From Sindora glabra (Eukaryota; Streptophyta; Magnoliopsida; Fabales; Fabaceae), in assembly GCA_020226215.1 (NCBI GenBank), contig CM035227.1, positions 107,119,732 to 107,183,731 of the forward strand: DNA of 64,000 bases, given 5' to 3'. The notes beneath the pieces are model-generated. The model saw nothing but the letters and a program-made list of their open reading frames with translations, was not told the DNA's origin and did not search any database. The position numbers and the translations under genes are program-made. Every line of letters begins with the position of its first letter. The stretch's first letter is position 1. Shown in pieces: positions 1 to 11,830 of this stretch.

Positions 1-250
1 TCCGTTTATTTTTTTCAAAAACATTTTTCTGTAAGAAAATTTTATTTTCTTATATATAAATGAAAAGGCATTATGTGCATATATATTTTATAACTAAAAA
101 AAATTAAGACTACTTCCTCTTTTGGAGAAAGTTGTTTTCATCAAATTTTTTAAATTTAATATTAAATATATTAAATATTTTTTCACTATACTAATATTTT
201 ATAACTATATTTCTACTAAATATATTTTTCACCAAAATAAACATAACCTT
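1..250. repeat. MITE-like element, left edge cut by window
   Basis: This matches 55486-55771, where the full unit begins with AGGTTCTGTTTATTTT and ends with a related inverted sequence reading AAATAAATTAAACCTT. The family looks like a short non-autonomous DNA transposon with degenerate inverted ends. A further relative may lie at 16358-16615. No coding capacity. Superfamily not assigned. Confidence 0.5.
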
Positions 251-508
251 AAACTTAATTTGTTTTAGTGAAAAACATGTTATGTACGAATGAATAATCT
301 TCATTATTAATTTACTTATATTTGTAGTGATAAAATTTAAAATAATAAAAAATTGCTTAATATTATTAAAAGTAGGGAGTGGGTGGAAAATAACATTTTT
401 TAATTATAAAATATATAAATAACATAAAATTCTTTCATTTATATACAAATAAATAAGATTTTTTTACGGAAAATATTATTTTATATAATAAATTGTATCT
501 AAAAATCC

Positions 509-527
509 ATATATATATATATATATT
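509..527. repeat. (AT)n microsatellite, short allele in copy A
   Basis: A run of about 19 bases of alternating AT. The paralogous site in copy B (56052-56081) is about 30 bases long. Confidence 0.9.
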
Positions 528-545
528 AAAATAATGTGTGTTTTT

Positions 546-930
546 TTACAGCAAATAAGTATCTGTATGAGATTTACCAAACGCTAGCTGGTAGTTTAAC
601 CAACCCAGTGGGAACATCCACTAAACAAAGCAGGAAACAGTAATCGCACCGTCATATCATATAATAGGACGAATTAAGTCATCGTTTTCGTAGAATATAG
701 AATCATAGCATTTTATATTCTCATTCACGCATCGTCGTAGAATTCTCTGAACCTTCAATTTTCGGTTTCCATGGAATAAATCTCGTTTCTGACCGCTAAG
801 GTTTCAGTGGTCTGAATTTAACAACGAACAATAACCTGATATTTTATTCCAATTCACTGCGCTTAAGAAAGAGGGTTATCTTTAATTTGTTGATCGTGAT
901 TCTAGAGGAGGATCACACAAACAGATATTA
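546..930. other. Conserved non-coding block upstream of the copia LTR
   Basis: This block has a more mixed base composition than its surroundings. Its first roughly 95 bases, from AGCAAATAAGTATCTG to GGAAACAGTAAT, are identical by eye to 56104-56199 in copy B, while neighbouring sequence has diverged. It contains no usable open frame. It may be an older DNA-transposon end (the reverse strand reads AGCGTTTGGTAAATC, a style common at plant MITE ends), or former single-copy sequence carried along with the duplication. I cannot decide between these. Confidence 0.45.
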
Positions 931-933
931 TAA

Positions 934-1250
934 TAGTAAGTGGGGGCATGTTTTCTTCAGGTTCTATAAATTATGCCTTACAAGTCAATTGCATGTGGAG
1001 CAATAAAATACTTTCTGTTGATTTTTTTCATTTAATCAATTATCAATTTAAAAACTTATTCTATTTTTCTTAATCAATTATCAATTAAAAAATTTATTTT
1101 TCTTTATTAATAGTAAGTGGGGGCATGGGTCCTTCAGGTTCTATAAATTATGCCTTACAAGTCAATTATATGTGGTGCAACAAAATATCTTTTGTTAATT
1201 TTTTTATTTAATCAATTATTAATTAAAAATTTTATTTTTCTTTATCAATT
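934..1250 (+). repeat. Tandem duplication of the LTR start region, copy A only
   Basis: The motif TAGTAAGTGGGGGCATG occurs at 934 and again at 1111, each followed by TTCTATAAATTATGCCTTAC, giving a period of 177 bases. Copy B has only one unit, starting near 56464. The duplication therefore arose after the two segments separated, or was lost from copy B. Confidence 0.85.
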
Positions 1251-2580
1251 ATTTATTCTTTGTATATGTTTGATAAAATCTAAAGAACAAGATGATTCAT
1301 GAAATATGATTGTGCATAGAGATAATGATCATGAAATATATTCCTTAGAGACGTATACCTTAAAATGCTCTTAATCAAAGAATTATTAGGAATGAATACT
1401 AATAACTCAAATAAGCTAGTAGATGCCTTGTTTCATAAACATCAATGCAATGATATTAATGCATATATGTAGATGTTCATCAGATGAATGATTTTATTGA
1501 ATTGATCAATTTAGGAATTCTTATATAGATAAACCAAATTGGAACTTTTATGCTGTGTGGTGCATAGTTAATTCTTTGATTCGAGATAACATTGTAATCT
1601 TACATATGATACATTATACTTAGTAGTGGAGTTACATGTATTCTAACATTGAATTTCTTAAAATCTTATTTAAAATTATGTATATAATTCAAAATGCCAT
1701 TATTATTTTGTAAATTTTACTTTTATTGAAATATTAAAACATATTTATCCCTATTGATGATTGAATCTTGACTTCACCATTAATTATATTTTAATATTGT
1801 TTTGATTCCTTTGACTCATTTAAATATCAATATAGAATTTATTACTTCTCACAAAGAGAAAAGAATGCCCTATGTCTTGTGAATCATGATTTGGAAATAC
1901 TTGGATAAGATGGAGTAAATTAGAAAAGAAGTTTTTTAAGTTTCAAATAGTAAACCGTGAATTTTGAATCGGGTATGTAGTAACTGAATGACTAAGACTC
2001 CACATCCCAAATTCAATTGAGATATTGTTTGATGAAAGAATTATATTGCATAATAATTGCAACTAAAAAAGTTTATATTTATAATTCACATTAACTAATT
2101 TATGAAATGTTTAGATATTAATTATGAATTTTGAGTTTTCTAATTCATGAGATTAATTTTAAATATTAAATTAAAAAACTTTAATTTATTTATAACTCAT
2201 TAGTAATTTAACAGTGAACCTAAATAATCATACACATAAGATTGGATATATCAATATTTGTTTATTTAGAAAAATTAATTTAATTATAAAATAATTGATA
2301 ATTTAATTATAAAATAGTTTAGAGAAAAATAAATATAAATAAAGAATTTATTTATTTATTTATTTTTTAAGAAAATACTTCCTAAAAATAATTAATAAAT
2401 TGTGGAAGTTGATTATGTGAATTAACATTAGAAAAGGTATGCATGAGTTTCTCAATTGAATTTTGAGAATACAAATAATTACAAAAGATATGAAATTGCT
2501 TTCATGATTTATATTAATGGATTGGATTAATTGCATGAATGGAAGGAAATTTAAATTAGATTTAATTTAAAAAAAAGAAA
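962..2580 (+). mobile_element. 5' LTR of decayed Ty1/copia element, copy A
   Basis: This region matches 7095-8745 in direct orientation. Shared runs include the start (TTATGCCTTACAAG against TTATGTCTTATAAG), AATATGATTGTGCATAGAGA-type sequence, and the end near AATTGCATGAATG. The LTR is about 1.6 kb and is lengthened by the 177-base tandem duplication at its start. Termini and target-site duplication are too decayed to fix exactly. Confidence 0.7.
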
Positions 2581-4040
2581 GAAAAACCGATGTACATATA
2601 CGCGATGCCCGTTCATACATCAGTATTTACATATGGAGCCATGAAACCACGAGTATTATCGGAATCGTTATACTGTTAGCGTTTTCTATCTCCAATTGTT
2701 GATGATGTTACATTACGATTTTGGATTTTTGAGTGAATGATTCAACGCTTGCAGATGCACGTGAACCCATATTTTTCTTTCAGATAAAATTATTAATTTT
2801 ATTCTTGAAATTGTAATATATTGATAAAATAATTTTTTTAATTCCTGAATTATATTAAATAATTAATTTTATCTTTAAATAATAATTTATATAAATAATT
2901 TTATTTTTTATAAATATTTAAAAATAATTTTTTATAAATTTATATGAAAGGATAAAATTATTTATATAAAGTATTAATTAAGAATAAAATTAAATATTTA
3001 ATATAATTAAGAGAACATTTTATTAAGATCGAAGGGAGGAAATTGATTTCGTCTTTTATTTAACTAATGAAAATTTGAAGAACAATTTTTCATGTTTCAG
3101 GGTGATTTTGAACCCATCAGATTTGAAACTCTCATATACAGTCGTACACTTTGTGATTAAACGTGAACGGGTTACATGTGAACCAGTGCAGCCACGTGAA
3201 ATTTTTATTGTCCATAATTTTAGGCCTAACAATATAATGTCAAGTCAATTTTGAAAATTTAATTTGAGATAAACAATAAATGTAATTATCTCTCTCGTGA
3301 ATTATTTATATATTTGATGTATATAATTTATGTAATTGACATAATATATTAAATAGGTTATATATATAAGATTTAATAATTTGTTGATTAAGGATGGGGT
3401 CGTACACTAAAATTTTTATAATTTGGTTATGGCAAAATTTATTCAATAAAGAGGTCCAAAACATGTATTTTATACTGCAAGAAAAATTAACCTAATGAGA
3501 TTAGAGTTTCTTTTTTATATTTATTTGATAAAAATATTTTATTAACTTTTTTATATATTTATTTCTTAAATATATATTTTATGTTATGCTTTTATATTTA
3601 TTTGATAAAATGTATGGTCATTTGAAGAGTATGTTTTTATTTTATACGATGAAATTGCATAATGGATGATTATGAGATATTCCATAAGTTATATTCTTTT
3701 TTTAAAATGAGGCTTGTGTTTCTCATTTTCTTTAATTATTCTATAATTGTATTTTTCTCTTTTTCTAATATGAAACTTCCAATGATTGAGGGAAAAGGTT
3801 TCTTATTTTATGAGATATAATTAGAATAGGATGCAGATAAACAAAATTTTCCCATGTCAAAATAGTGGAGCAAAGAAGCATGGATAAAAGCCTATGTATG
3901 CACAGAATGCATATGTAAATTTTATAATCTGTAGGAATCATTTTTTGCTTTTACAACTTATGTGAAAAGCTTATAATTATCTATGGTAGTTATTATGTAT
4001 ATATGTATGAGATCCATGTTAGTTCAGAATTATAGGATAA
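2580..4040 (+). other. Untranslated spacer of copia element, copy A
   Basis: No open frame of note is present. A moderately conserved part at 2590-2790 is nearly unchanged at 57955-58150 and includes TTACATTACGATTTTGGA and GCACGTGAACCCA. The rest is AT-rich. The AT run at 3357-3372 is short here and greatly expanded in copy B. A 1.4 kb spacer between LTR and gag is long for copia, so an older insertion may be included. Confidence 0.5.
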
Positions 4041-4049
4041 CTTGAATTA

Positions 4050-5230
4050 AATAATGATGGAATCTAAATTAATTCAAAATCTTTCCTTGAAAATGTTCGA
4101 AGGACATGAAATATTGACTTGTAAACGAAATAAATCAAAGAGTTTAATTAATCATAACCTTCCATTGTTGGGAATTAATATGAGATTTTATCATGATTTT
4201 CATATATCATTAATAGTATTTGGGGTTTAGAAATTTTGAAAAATTATATTACTTGTTTTACATATAGTGATGTTTGTAAGGTGATTGATATTGATGTTGT
4301 CATCAATAGTATTTGAGGGCATCAATATTAGGCATACTTGTGTGAAAATGATAAGTCTAACTTAACATAAGTTTACATAAGGGTGCCAGTGGTATTTACG
4401 TTAATATCAAATTGGAGGTTAAATAATTTGACAGTTATAAAAGATGTAACTGATAAGGGTTTTTCACCTTTTAAAATTATTATGGGGTCGCCAATAATAT
4501 TTGGACTCATGCTAATTTTAATCAAGCCTCAAACCCATTAGCTTGCTTTTCAATAGAACTTTCCAAACCTCATCATTAGGATGATAAATCTAATTAAAAT
4601 AGTGGGAATGATATTTATATTAGAAATCATTATATAAATAAATATATTTGATCGAATATTTGCTTGTTCTCTTTTATTTTATTATGATTTTGTTAAAATG
4701 AAAAAGAATCCATTTTTTTTAATACCAATCATCTTTTGCAAGTGTTGCAAAGATCAAAATTGAAAAAAAGGGCTTATTTCTATTGTAGAAAACCCAATAA
4801 TTAAAAGAGAAATGGCAAGGTTACCTTATAAGAAGAAGGGTTTAACTTTAATTTTATTTTTGTTGAAATTAATGTTTTGATTAATAGTACTTCTTGAGTA
4901 TTATATATCAAATGTCATTCTCACATTTGCAATGATTTGCAAATGATGACAAGAAATAAGCAATTAACTAAAGAATAGGTGTTGCGATAGTTAGGAAATA
5001 AAGCAAAAGTTACTATATTAACGATAGGAACTATTTCTTTCCAATCGAATTCTTATCATACTTTAGTTTTAAAAGATTGTTCATATGTTCTATATATTTA
5101 AATAAAGTTTATTTTTTTTCCATGTTGGAAAAAAGATTTTATTTTTGAAATAAAGGATAGAGATTATTCCATAAAAAGGATGATATTTGATATTATATTG
5201 GAACTGTAAGAAATAGTCTTTATACTATTA
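4050..5230 (+). pseudogene. Copia gag and protease remnant, copy A
   Basis: Translation in shifting frames gives gag-like text (SLKMFEGH in the paralogue at 59570), a decayed zinc-knuckle region near 4735-4790, and protease-flank text near 4930-5090 reading HICNDLQMM and then VLKDCSYV. In intact Ty1/copia polyproteins the latter motifs follow the DTG protease site. Many stops and frameshifts interrupt the region. It was once part of the gag-pol polyprotein that packages and processes the element. No product is possible now. Confidence 0.65.
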
Positions 5231-5394
5231 TATATGTAGAATTTATGTTATGCTTTCAACAAGGCATAAGAAGAAATATGATGATAAAAAAAAAGTTATG
5301 TACTAATATCACGTGGTAAACTTAAATACATATCCAAGAATTGGATTGGCTTATGAATCCTATTTAAGAAGAATATTGACTAAGTCACTACTTA

Positions 5395-6115
5395 TTGGAC
5401 AAGTGGAATGAACCTTTAATATGTCGGATTTGATTCACACAGATATATATGGGCCATTAAATGTTAAGGCTTAAGGAGGCTTCTTTTACTTCATGACCTT
5501 CACTTATGATTTTTTTAGGAATAGGTATGTGTTTTTTTTAGGAAGAATAAATTTGAAACTTTTGAAAAAGTTCAAAGAATTTCGATATAAAGTTACAGAG
5601 ACAAATAAGCAAAAGTATTAAAGTCCTTCAATCTAATTAAGGAGGTAAATACATGAGTGCTAAATTCCTTAATTTTCTAAAAAGGAATGAGATTCTCTCA
5701 CAATTAACTCCTTTAAGAAGGAACTAAACTTTATTAAATGTGGTTCAGTCTTTAATGGATTTTATTGATCTTCTTGCATCTTTCTAAGGATATACTCTAG
5801 AAACAACCACACATCTTCTAAATCGAGTTCCCTTTAAATCAATGCCTAAAACATCATATGAAATATGGTTTGGAAAGTCACCAAACTACACACATATCAA
5901 GATATAGGATTGTCATGTTTATATTAAAAGGTTAGTTAGAGATAAATTGGATAATAGATCTGACAAGTGTAAGTTTGTGGGGTATCTAAAAGACTTAATT
6001 GGATATTGTTTCTACCATCATCTTAAGTATAAAGTGTTTATCTCAAGAAATGTTATTTTTTTAAAGAAAGAGTTTCTCTTAGATAAGCATGATATGGGTT
6101 TGGTAAATCTTGAAT
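5395..6115 (+). pseudogene. Copia integrase remnant, copy A
   Basis: The frame near 5428 reads DLIHTDIYGPL, the first catalytic Asp region of copia integrases, followed by GGFFYFMTFTYDF. The region around 5640 corresponds to the second Asp motif and 5870-5930 to the PYEIW and GCPAYVK-type region, both broken by stops and single-base shifts. Part of the segment holding the catalytic Glu is lost. The integrase would have inserted the cDNA into host DNA. The same layout is seen in copy B at 60820-61440. Confidence 0.75.
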
Positions 6116-6189
6116 AAACTTAAGAGCAACAAACTAATGTTTCACAATCCATTGAAGCTAAAACTCAATCCATTTTAACATAACATTTG

Positions 6190-7060
6190 AGTAGGTTTAA
6201 TAATGTAGTCAAAGAGTTCGATTTCATTAAACACTTGAATAAACTTTTTGTTTGTAAGAAGGTTAGTGGGAGTGCAATCATTTTTATCATAATTTATGTT
6301 GATGACATATTACTTATTAAGAATAATGTTAATATGTTATAAGTAACAAAAGCATGATTATCCATTAATTTCTTTATAAAATATTTGGGAGAAGCATATT
6401 ATATATTGGGATAAAGATCTACAGATATAGCTTAAGTAGGTTGCTTGGCATGATTGAAACAATATACATAAAATAGGTGTTGAAACATAATATATGCTAT
6501 ACTATGTACAAATCATGATACAACATATGTTGTGAATGTCATGAGTAGATATCAATCTAATCCAGGTGAGGAACACTAGAAGGCTGTGAAAGGGATTCTG
6601 AAGTATATAAGAAGGACTAAAGATCTTTTCATGGTATTTGGGGGGAAAATTGAAATTGGAGTTATAAATTCTAGTTTTCAATCTAATATAGATAACTTAA
6701 ATCTAATATTTGGTTTTATGTTTACCTTAATGGTGGAATAATATGTTAGAAGAGTTCTAAATAAGAAATAATCATCAACGACTAAGGTTGAGTATATTGT
6801 TGCATTAGATCTAGCAAAGAAAGTTTTTTGGATGAGAAATTTTACCTAAGAATTAGGTATGATTCTAAGCAACATTAATCCATTAAGCATATATTGTGAA
6901 AACAATAGTGCCATTGTGTAAGCAAAAGCTAAGATCTCATTAAAGATAAAAAAATATGGTATAGATTTATCACTTAATCTTAAAGAATATAGAATATCCA
7001 CTTATTAAGCCATTGTAAAACAAGGCTATAAATGTCATCTTAGAAAAATGAGTATAAAAT
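6190..7060 (+). pseudogene. Copia reverse transcriptase/RNase H remnant, copy A
   Basis: Only the C-terminal part of the reverse transcriptase remains. It reads FVCKKVSGSA, then IYVDDILLI with the YVDD active site near 6295-6320, then a degenerate KYLGEAYYILG. The N-terminal two thirds of the domain are missing, and copy B has exactly the same deletion. RNase H follows, with TKVEYIVALD near 6785 and PLSIYCENNSAI near 6880, interrupted by TAA stops. The sequence ends at a purine run (AAATAGGAGA, 7084-7093) that would be the polypurine tract directly before the 3' LTR. Confidence 0.8.
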
Positions 7061-7094
7061 ACAAGGGCAATTGGTAATAAGGCAAATAGGAGAT

Positions 7095-8745
7095 TGTTAA
7101 AGTTATGTCTTATAAGCCAATTGCATGTGATGTAGTAAAATACTTCTAGTTATCCTTTTCATTTAATCAATTATTAATTAAAAAATATTTTTTATCAATC
7201 ATTTATTCTTCATTTATGTTTGATTCAAAGATCAAGATGACTCATGGAATATGATTGTGTATAGAGATGATGATAATAAAACATATTTCTTACAAGCTTA
7301 AATCTTAAAATGCTCAAAGTCGTGGCATGTTCAAGTAGGAGGACGTTTTGTTTTATGGATATTGGTGTGGCAACACTAGTACATATATGTAAGTGCTCAT
7401 TAGATGAATAAGTTTATTGAGTTAACTTATTCAAGAATTTGTACATGGATAAGTGAAATTGAAATTCTTATATTGTAATGATGTAGAGTTAATCTTTTGA
7501 CTTGAGATGTCATGATAATTTTATATGTAGTATGTTATATTTTAATATTATTTTGATTCTAAGGAGTCATCTGAAGGACATTTATAGGGTATAACTTTGC
7601 CATATATGAAGATTTATGAATATTGATAAGGAGTTAATTATTTTTTATAAAGAGAAGAGAATGTTCTATATTATTTTATGAATCATGAGTTAAAAATCCT
7701 TAGTCAAGGTAAGGTAAATCAGGAAAAGATTTTTTTTAAGTTTCACACAATATGTCATGGATTCTGGATTGAATACATAGTATTTGAATATTAAGGTTTT
7801 GACTAATGCACTATGTTCTAAGTTTAATTGATACACTATATAATAAAATCATTGTACTATGCATGGTAATTGCAACTGAAAATGTTCATAATTATAATTC
7901 ACATTAATTAGTTAATGACATGTTACTAGACGTTAATGATGAATTTTTTGATTTGAAATTAATGAGATTAATTTTAAATATTAAATTAAAAGGATTTAAT
8001 TTAATCATGACTCATTATTAGTTTAATAGTGAAATTAGGAGGTCACACATATAAGATCGAACATATCTACATTTATTTGTTTAAATAAAATTAATTCAAT
8101 TATGAAATAATTGAAATTCAATTATAAGATAAAGAAAGAGTTTATTTATTTTATCAAGACAATACTTTCTAGAAATAAATAATAAGTAAAGAGTTTATTT
8201 ATTTATATACTTCATTAGAAAATGTTTTAAAGATAAATAAATTATTTATTTATTTATTTATTGAACAATTTTTAAGATGTTATTTATTTTGACTAGGATT
8301 CCTAAATTTAAAATCTTATGAGGATTCTAATAGAAACCTACTTAATAGGTATGTCATTAAATAACTACGAGTGTAGATCTACAAGAGTTGTAGGGAAGAT
8401 TAATAATGAGATTGATGGATACCAACTAAAAGGGTTGTGTTCATTAGTTACCGCAATGCGTATGGTCATGTATTTAGTTAATCAGAAAAATTGCCCTCTC
8501 TTTTCTCTTTCTATCTAAAATTGCCACTACCAATATTAGTTCAAAATGTGTGATTGAGTGAAGGTTGATTATGTGAATTAATTTTAAAGGATATATATAT
8601 GAATCTCTTAATTGAAATTTTAGAACACATAAAATTGAGAGAAAGATATATAAAATTGCTTTTATGATTTATATTAATGAATTTAATTAATTGCATGAAT
8701 GACACTTGGGAAGGAAATTCAAAATAGAATTAAACTTTTAATTTT
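7095..8745 (+). mobile_element. 3' LTR of decayed Ty1/copia element, copy A
   Basis: The LTR starts with TGTTAAAGTTATGTCTTAT immediately after a purine-rich tract and runs collinearly with 962-2580 up to about AATTGCATGAATG at 8688. The 3' border is estimated. Short open frames inside it (8318-8518 and 8699-8917) show no family resemblance and are taken as chance. Confidence 0.7.
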
Positions 8746-9882
8746 GCATTGCATTTGCAGCCGATGCGATCTTAGATTTTCTTGCAAATATAATACGCTC
8801 TCGGTGGGCAAAAAAATTTGTATAAATATGTATTTTAATTATAATTATTTTTATAGTTTAATTATAACATGTGATCATATTCTTGTCTTTTACAAAAAGG
8901 ATAATATAAATTTCTAATGTTTTTAAAATTTAGAAAGTATAATTTTCAATGCATACAAGCCTTATAAACTTGATAAATGAACGATAAAGTTCACAATTGA
9001 TCATTTCTTCCTGTTTGGATGAGAGGAAAACCAATGATATTAACTTTACATCTTTTTTCGTATTTTAATTGTTACATATTAAAAAAAATTAAGTTTAATT
9101 ATGAAGCCTCATATTCTCTTGCCAAATAGCAAGAAATCAATCGATTTATTATTTGTTTTGTCATCAAGTGTATGTATATATGTTAGTTTTGCAAAGTTCA
9201 AACTTAATTATATTTTTTTATTTTTATAAATATATATTTACATTCTTTATTTTTTAAAAGTAGAAAAGGTCAAAATATATTTAAAATAATTGAATGAGAA
9301 GAGATGCAAGTATGTATATATATATAGAAGGGTGTTGCAATGCAACTGCACCCTACAAACCCCCCGTAAAATTGAAATTAGTACATTTTTAGTCCCTCGA
9401 TCTTCAGGATTGTTGTGAGATTAGCCGTCCTTTTTTTCCCCTCGTTGGAGCAAGCCGCCCCCTTTTTTTTTCTCTAAATCAGACAAATTTAGGTCAATTG
9501 TCACATCGTTGTTAACTAATTAATTTGACTAAATATGCGAGTAATCAATGCGATTAACAACTCATGATATGTGTCACATAAAAAAAAATACCTTTCTATT
9601 TTGAAGATTAGGTTAACCTTTGTACGATGACATGTCACATGTTTTCTTACTCACATTAGTTTCTTACACATAATTTTTAGTCAAAAGTGTTAATTAGCGG
9701 CAAAAATTACTAATTGTAATTTTAATATTGATGTTGGTCGGTTTGGTTTCTGGCGGAAAATTTAATTGATGATGATAATACAGAAGGATGTAGCAGATTA
9801 TCAACATTCAGAAATTTAACGTCATTTAAGTTTTAGTTTACTTCCTTAGTAAAGATGAGAAGATAAAAATACGAATTATTTA
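8746..9882. other. Intergenic, no gene seen
   Basis: AT-rich sequence. The part 9320-9600 has a more mixed composition with T and C runs (AGTCCCTCGATCTTCAG), the style of a decayed transposon end, but I cannot place it in a family. A short AT run lies near 9313-9325. Confidence 0.5.
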
Positions 9883-10625
9883 GGGTTCGTTTGGTTGGGG
9901 GGAAATTTATTTTCCAACTTTCTTTTGTTTGGATATTAAAAAATTTTGGTTAATAAGGAAATAAATTCTGATTAATTAGAAAGTTGTATTATTTTTAAGG
10001 AAAATAACTTCCTATTTTAGAAAAATGAAATTTATTTTCTTTATTACTCAGTACACCCATATCTAAATCCAAACTTTTTATTTTTTCATTTTGTTACGCA
10101 ATCGTGATCACAAGTAAAATTTATTTTTATTTATTAAATATTTCATGATGGATGCCCTATTTCTATTTTTATAAAATATATTTTTATTTATTAAAGTTTA
10201 AGTACACATTTTTATGCAATATTTACTAAAATATTCTCTTTTTTCTTCATAATGAATATTCTATTATATAATATTTTATAATAATTAATTAAACTAAATG
10301 TGTGAATCTATGTATAGGATTTTATAATGCCTTTAATATATATTTTATTATTGGAAATAAATTATTACTAGACTATTAGACACCAAGAACAATAAAAATT
10401 TTATTAAAAAATTTCTTTTTTAAAAGGAAAGTAAAATTATAATAATTTTGAAGTAAATAATTTTAATTTACTTTAAACGGAATTAATTTTTCTTTGTGTA
10501 CCAAACACTAAAAAATATTTTTTCTTTATGCACCAAACAATAGAAAATCAATTCATTTTTCAGAAATATATTTTCTTAAAAAAATATTTTCTAAAAATTT
10601 TATTTTTCCTAAACCAAACGGACCC
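9883..10625. mobile_element. PIF/Harbinger-like (Tourist-type) MITE
   Basis: The left end reads GGGTTCGTTTGGTTGG and the right end reads CCTAAACCAAACGGACCC, an inverted pair with one mismatch in the outermost twelve bases. Each end is flanked by TTA (9880-9882 and 10626-10628), the 3-base target preference of PIF/Harbinger elements. The interior is AT-rich, partly self-complementary (GAAAATAAATTTT-type text near both ends) and non-coding. Length is 743 bases. Transposition would have depended on a transposase from elsewhere. Confidence 0.75.
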
Positions 10626-10639
10626 TTAATTTAAATATG

Positions 10640-10668
10640 TTATATATATATATATATATATATATATT
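10640..10668. repeat. (AT)n microsatellite
   Basis: An alternating TA run of about 29 bases just outside the MITE. Confidence 0.95.
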
Positions 10669-10761
10669 TCATTCTTAATATCTCATAAAAATATAAGATC
10701 AGGAAATAGTAGAATTTCAAATAATCTTCACATGAGTTAATAATAAGAGTAGTTAAATTAC

Positions 10762-10862
<101 letters not shown>

Positions 10863-11246
10863 CATTTTAGAGTTGAATTTAAAATATGGAGAAATGTAAA
10901 CTTTTCAAATAATATTATATATTATTTGAATTAAATACTTTTAATTATAAATTAAAATTTTTATTAAAAAATAAATTTAATTTAATCATAATATTAAATA
11001 ATACGATATATCTAAGTTAACTAGAATCCATATCTAATAAAAAAGGATTTGTGTCTCAATTCTATCAGTTTCGCGTCAATGGGTTCTCCGAACTTAAATT
11101 GCTTATTCACTATAAACAGTCTGGAAATTGAATCAATGTCCTGAACCCAGCAATGGGTTTCTATGGGCAAAAGTATCAGATTACTGTTTTTTAAAAAATT
11201 TATTTCCGTTTTACTGTTGTTTGAAAACATATTACCAAAATACGCA

Positions 11247-11405
11247 TGAGGGGCGGAGGCGCCAGGGTGGATGGTGTCCACAGGGGGAAGGGCGCCAGGG
11301 TGGATGGCGTCCACAGGAGGAATTATCAAAATACACGTGAGGGGCTGAGGCGCTAGGGTGGATGGCATCCACAGGAGGAAAGGCGGCAGGGTGGAGGGAG
11401 GGGCT
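11247..11405. repeat. GC-rich minisatellite, decayed
   Basis: Three to four diverged units contain GGCGCCAGGGTGGATGGCG followed by TCCACAGGAGGAA. Units differ by CG to TG or CA changes (GGCGCC against GGCGCT, GGCGTCC against GGCATCC), the pattern expected from methylated-CpG decay. Open frames on the minus strand here (11021-11486) are proline-rich readings of this repeat, not genes. Confidence 0.75.
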
Positions 11406-11409
11406 TTGA

Positions 11410-11432
11410 GGGCGCCATTCAAAATGTCGCCC
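11410..11432. repeat. Palindrome left of ERF fragment
   Basis: GGCGCCATTCAAAATGTCGC is a near-perfect palindrome. A second copy in the same orientation lies at 11812-11830 (CGCCATTCAAAATGGCGC). The captured ERF fragment sits between them. Confidence 0.75.
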
Positions 11433-11451
11433 TCGTATTGTATACCCCCCT

Positions 11452-11770
11452 CTTCTTTGGCTCGGCACTTTTGACACCTTTGACACCGCAGAGGAGGCAG
11501 CCTTAGCTTATGACAATGCAGCTTACAAGCTCAGAGGAGAGTTCGCACGCCTCAATTTCCCTCATCTCCATCACCATGGGCCTCTCAGTCTTGGGTGAAT
11601 TCGGCGATTTCAAGCCTCTTCATTCCTCTGTCAATGCTAAGCTCCAAGCTATTTGTGAAAGTTTGAGTAATTCTCAGAAACAGGGGATTCAAGAGAAACA
11701 ATGCTCGGTTGCTGACACAAAGCCACCTAAGGTAAATGCTACTTCTGAAACAAGTGTGATATTCGATGTC
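11452..11770 (+). pseudogene. AP2/ERF transcription factor fragment (RAP2-4-like), frameshifted
   Basis: Translation from 11452 gives the C-terminal half of an AP2 DNA-binding domain: LWLGTFDT, then AEEAALAYDNAAYKLRGEF and ARLNFPHL. Intact ERF proteins of the DREB A-6 group (RAP2-4 and relatives) use this domain to bind GCC-box or DRE promoter elements in the nucleus. A 9-base tandem duplication repeats FDT inside the domain. The reading frame hits a TGA at 11596; a single-base shift continues it as LGEFGDFKPLHSSVNAKL and on to VADTKPPKVNAT, typical of the region after the AP2 domain in this subgroup. The N-terminal half of the AP2 domain and the activation region are absent. No start codon suits it. 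It cannot encode a working factor. Confidence 0.8.
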
Positions 11771-11811
11771 ACGGAAAGGTGCCAGACAGTGTGGCGCCTC
11801 CAAGCCTACGT

Positions 11812-11830
11812 ACGCCATTCAAAATGGCGC
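11812..11830. repeat. Palindrome right of ERF fragment
   Basis: CGCCATTCAAAATGGCGC, the better preserved second copy of the palindrome at 11410-11432, in the same orientation. Confidence 0.75.

Larger units (their letters stand above)
1..8520 (+). repeat. Segmental duplication, copy A (partner 55491-64000)
   Basis: The whole stretch is collinear, in direct orientation, with 55491-64000; the offset drifts only from about 55490 to 55464. Matching landmarks are the MITE-like start, the block near 590-650 (partner near 56140-56205), a copia element with the same internal deletion, and both LTRs. Some parts are almost identical, while the retroelement interior differs by roughly one base in ten by eye. 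Because both copies share the same broken pol structure, duplication after decay is more likely than two insertions. The left edge lies outside the window. Confidence 0.9.

Noticed and set aside
11021..11486. Proline-rich open frames on the minus strand.
   Set aside because: They are readings of the GC-rich minisatellite and element arm; no domain and no consistent frame across units.
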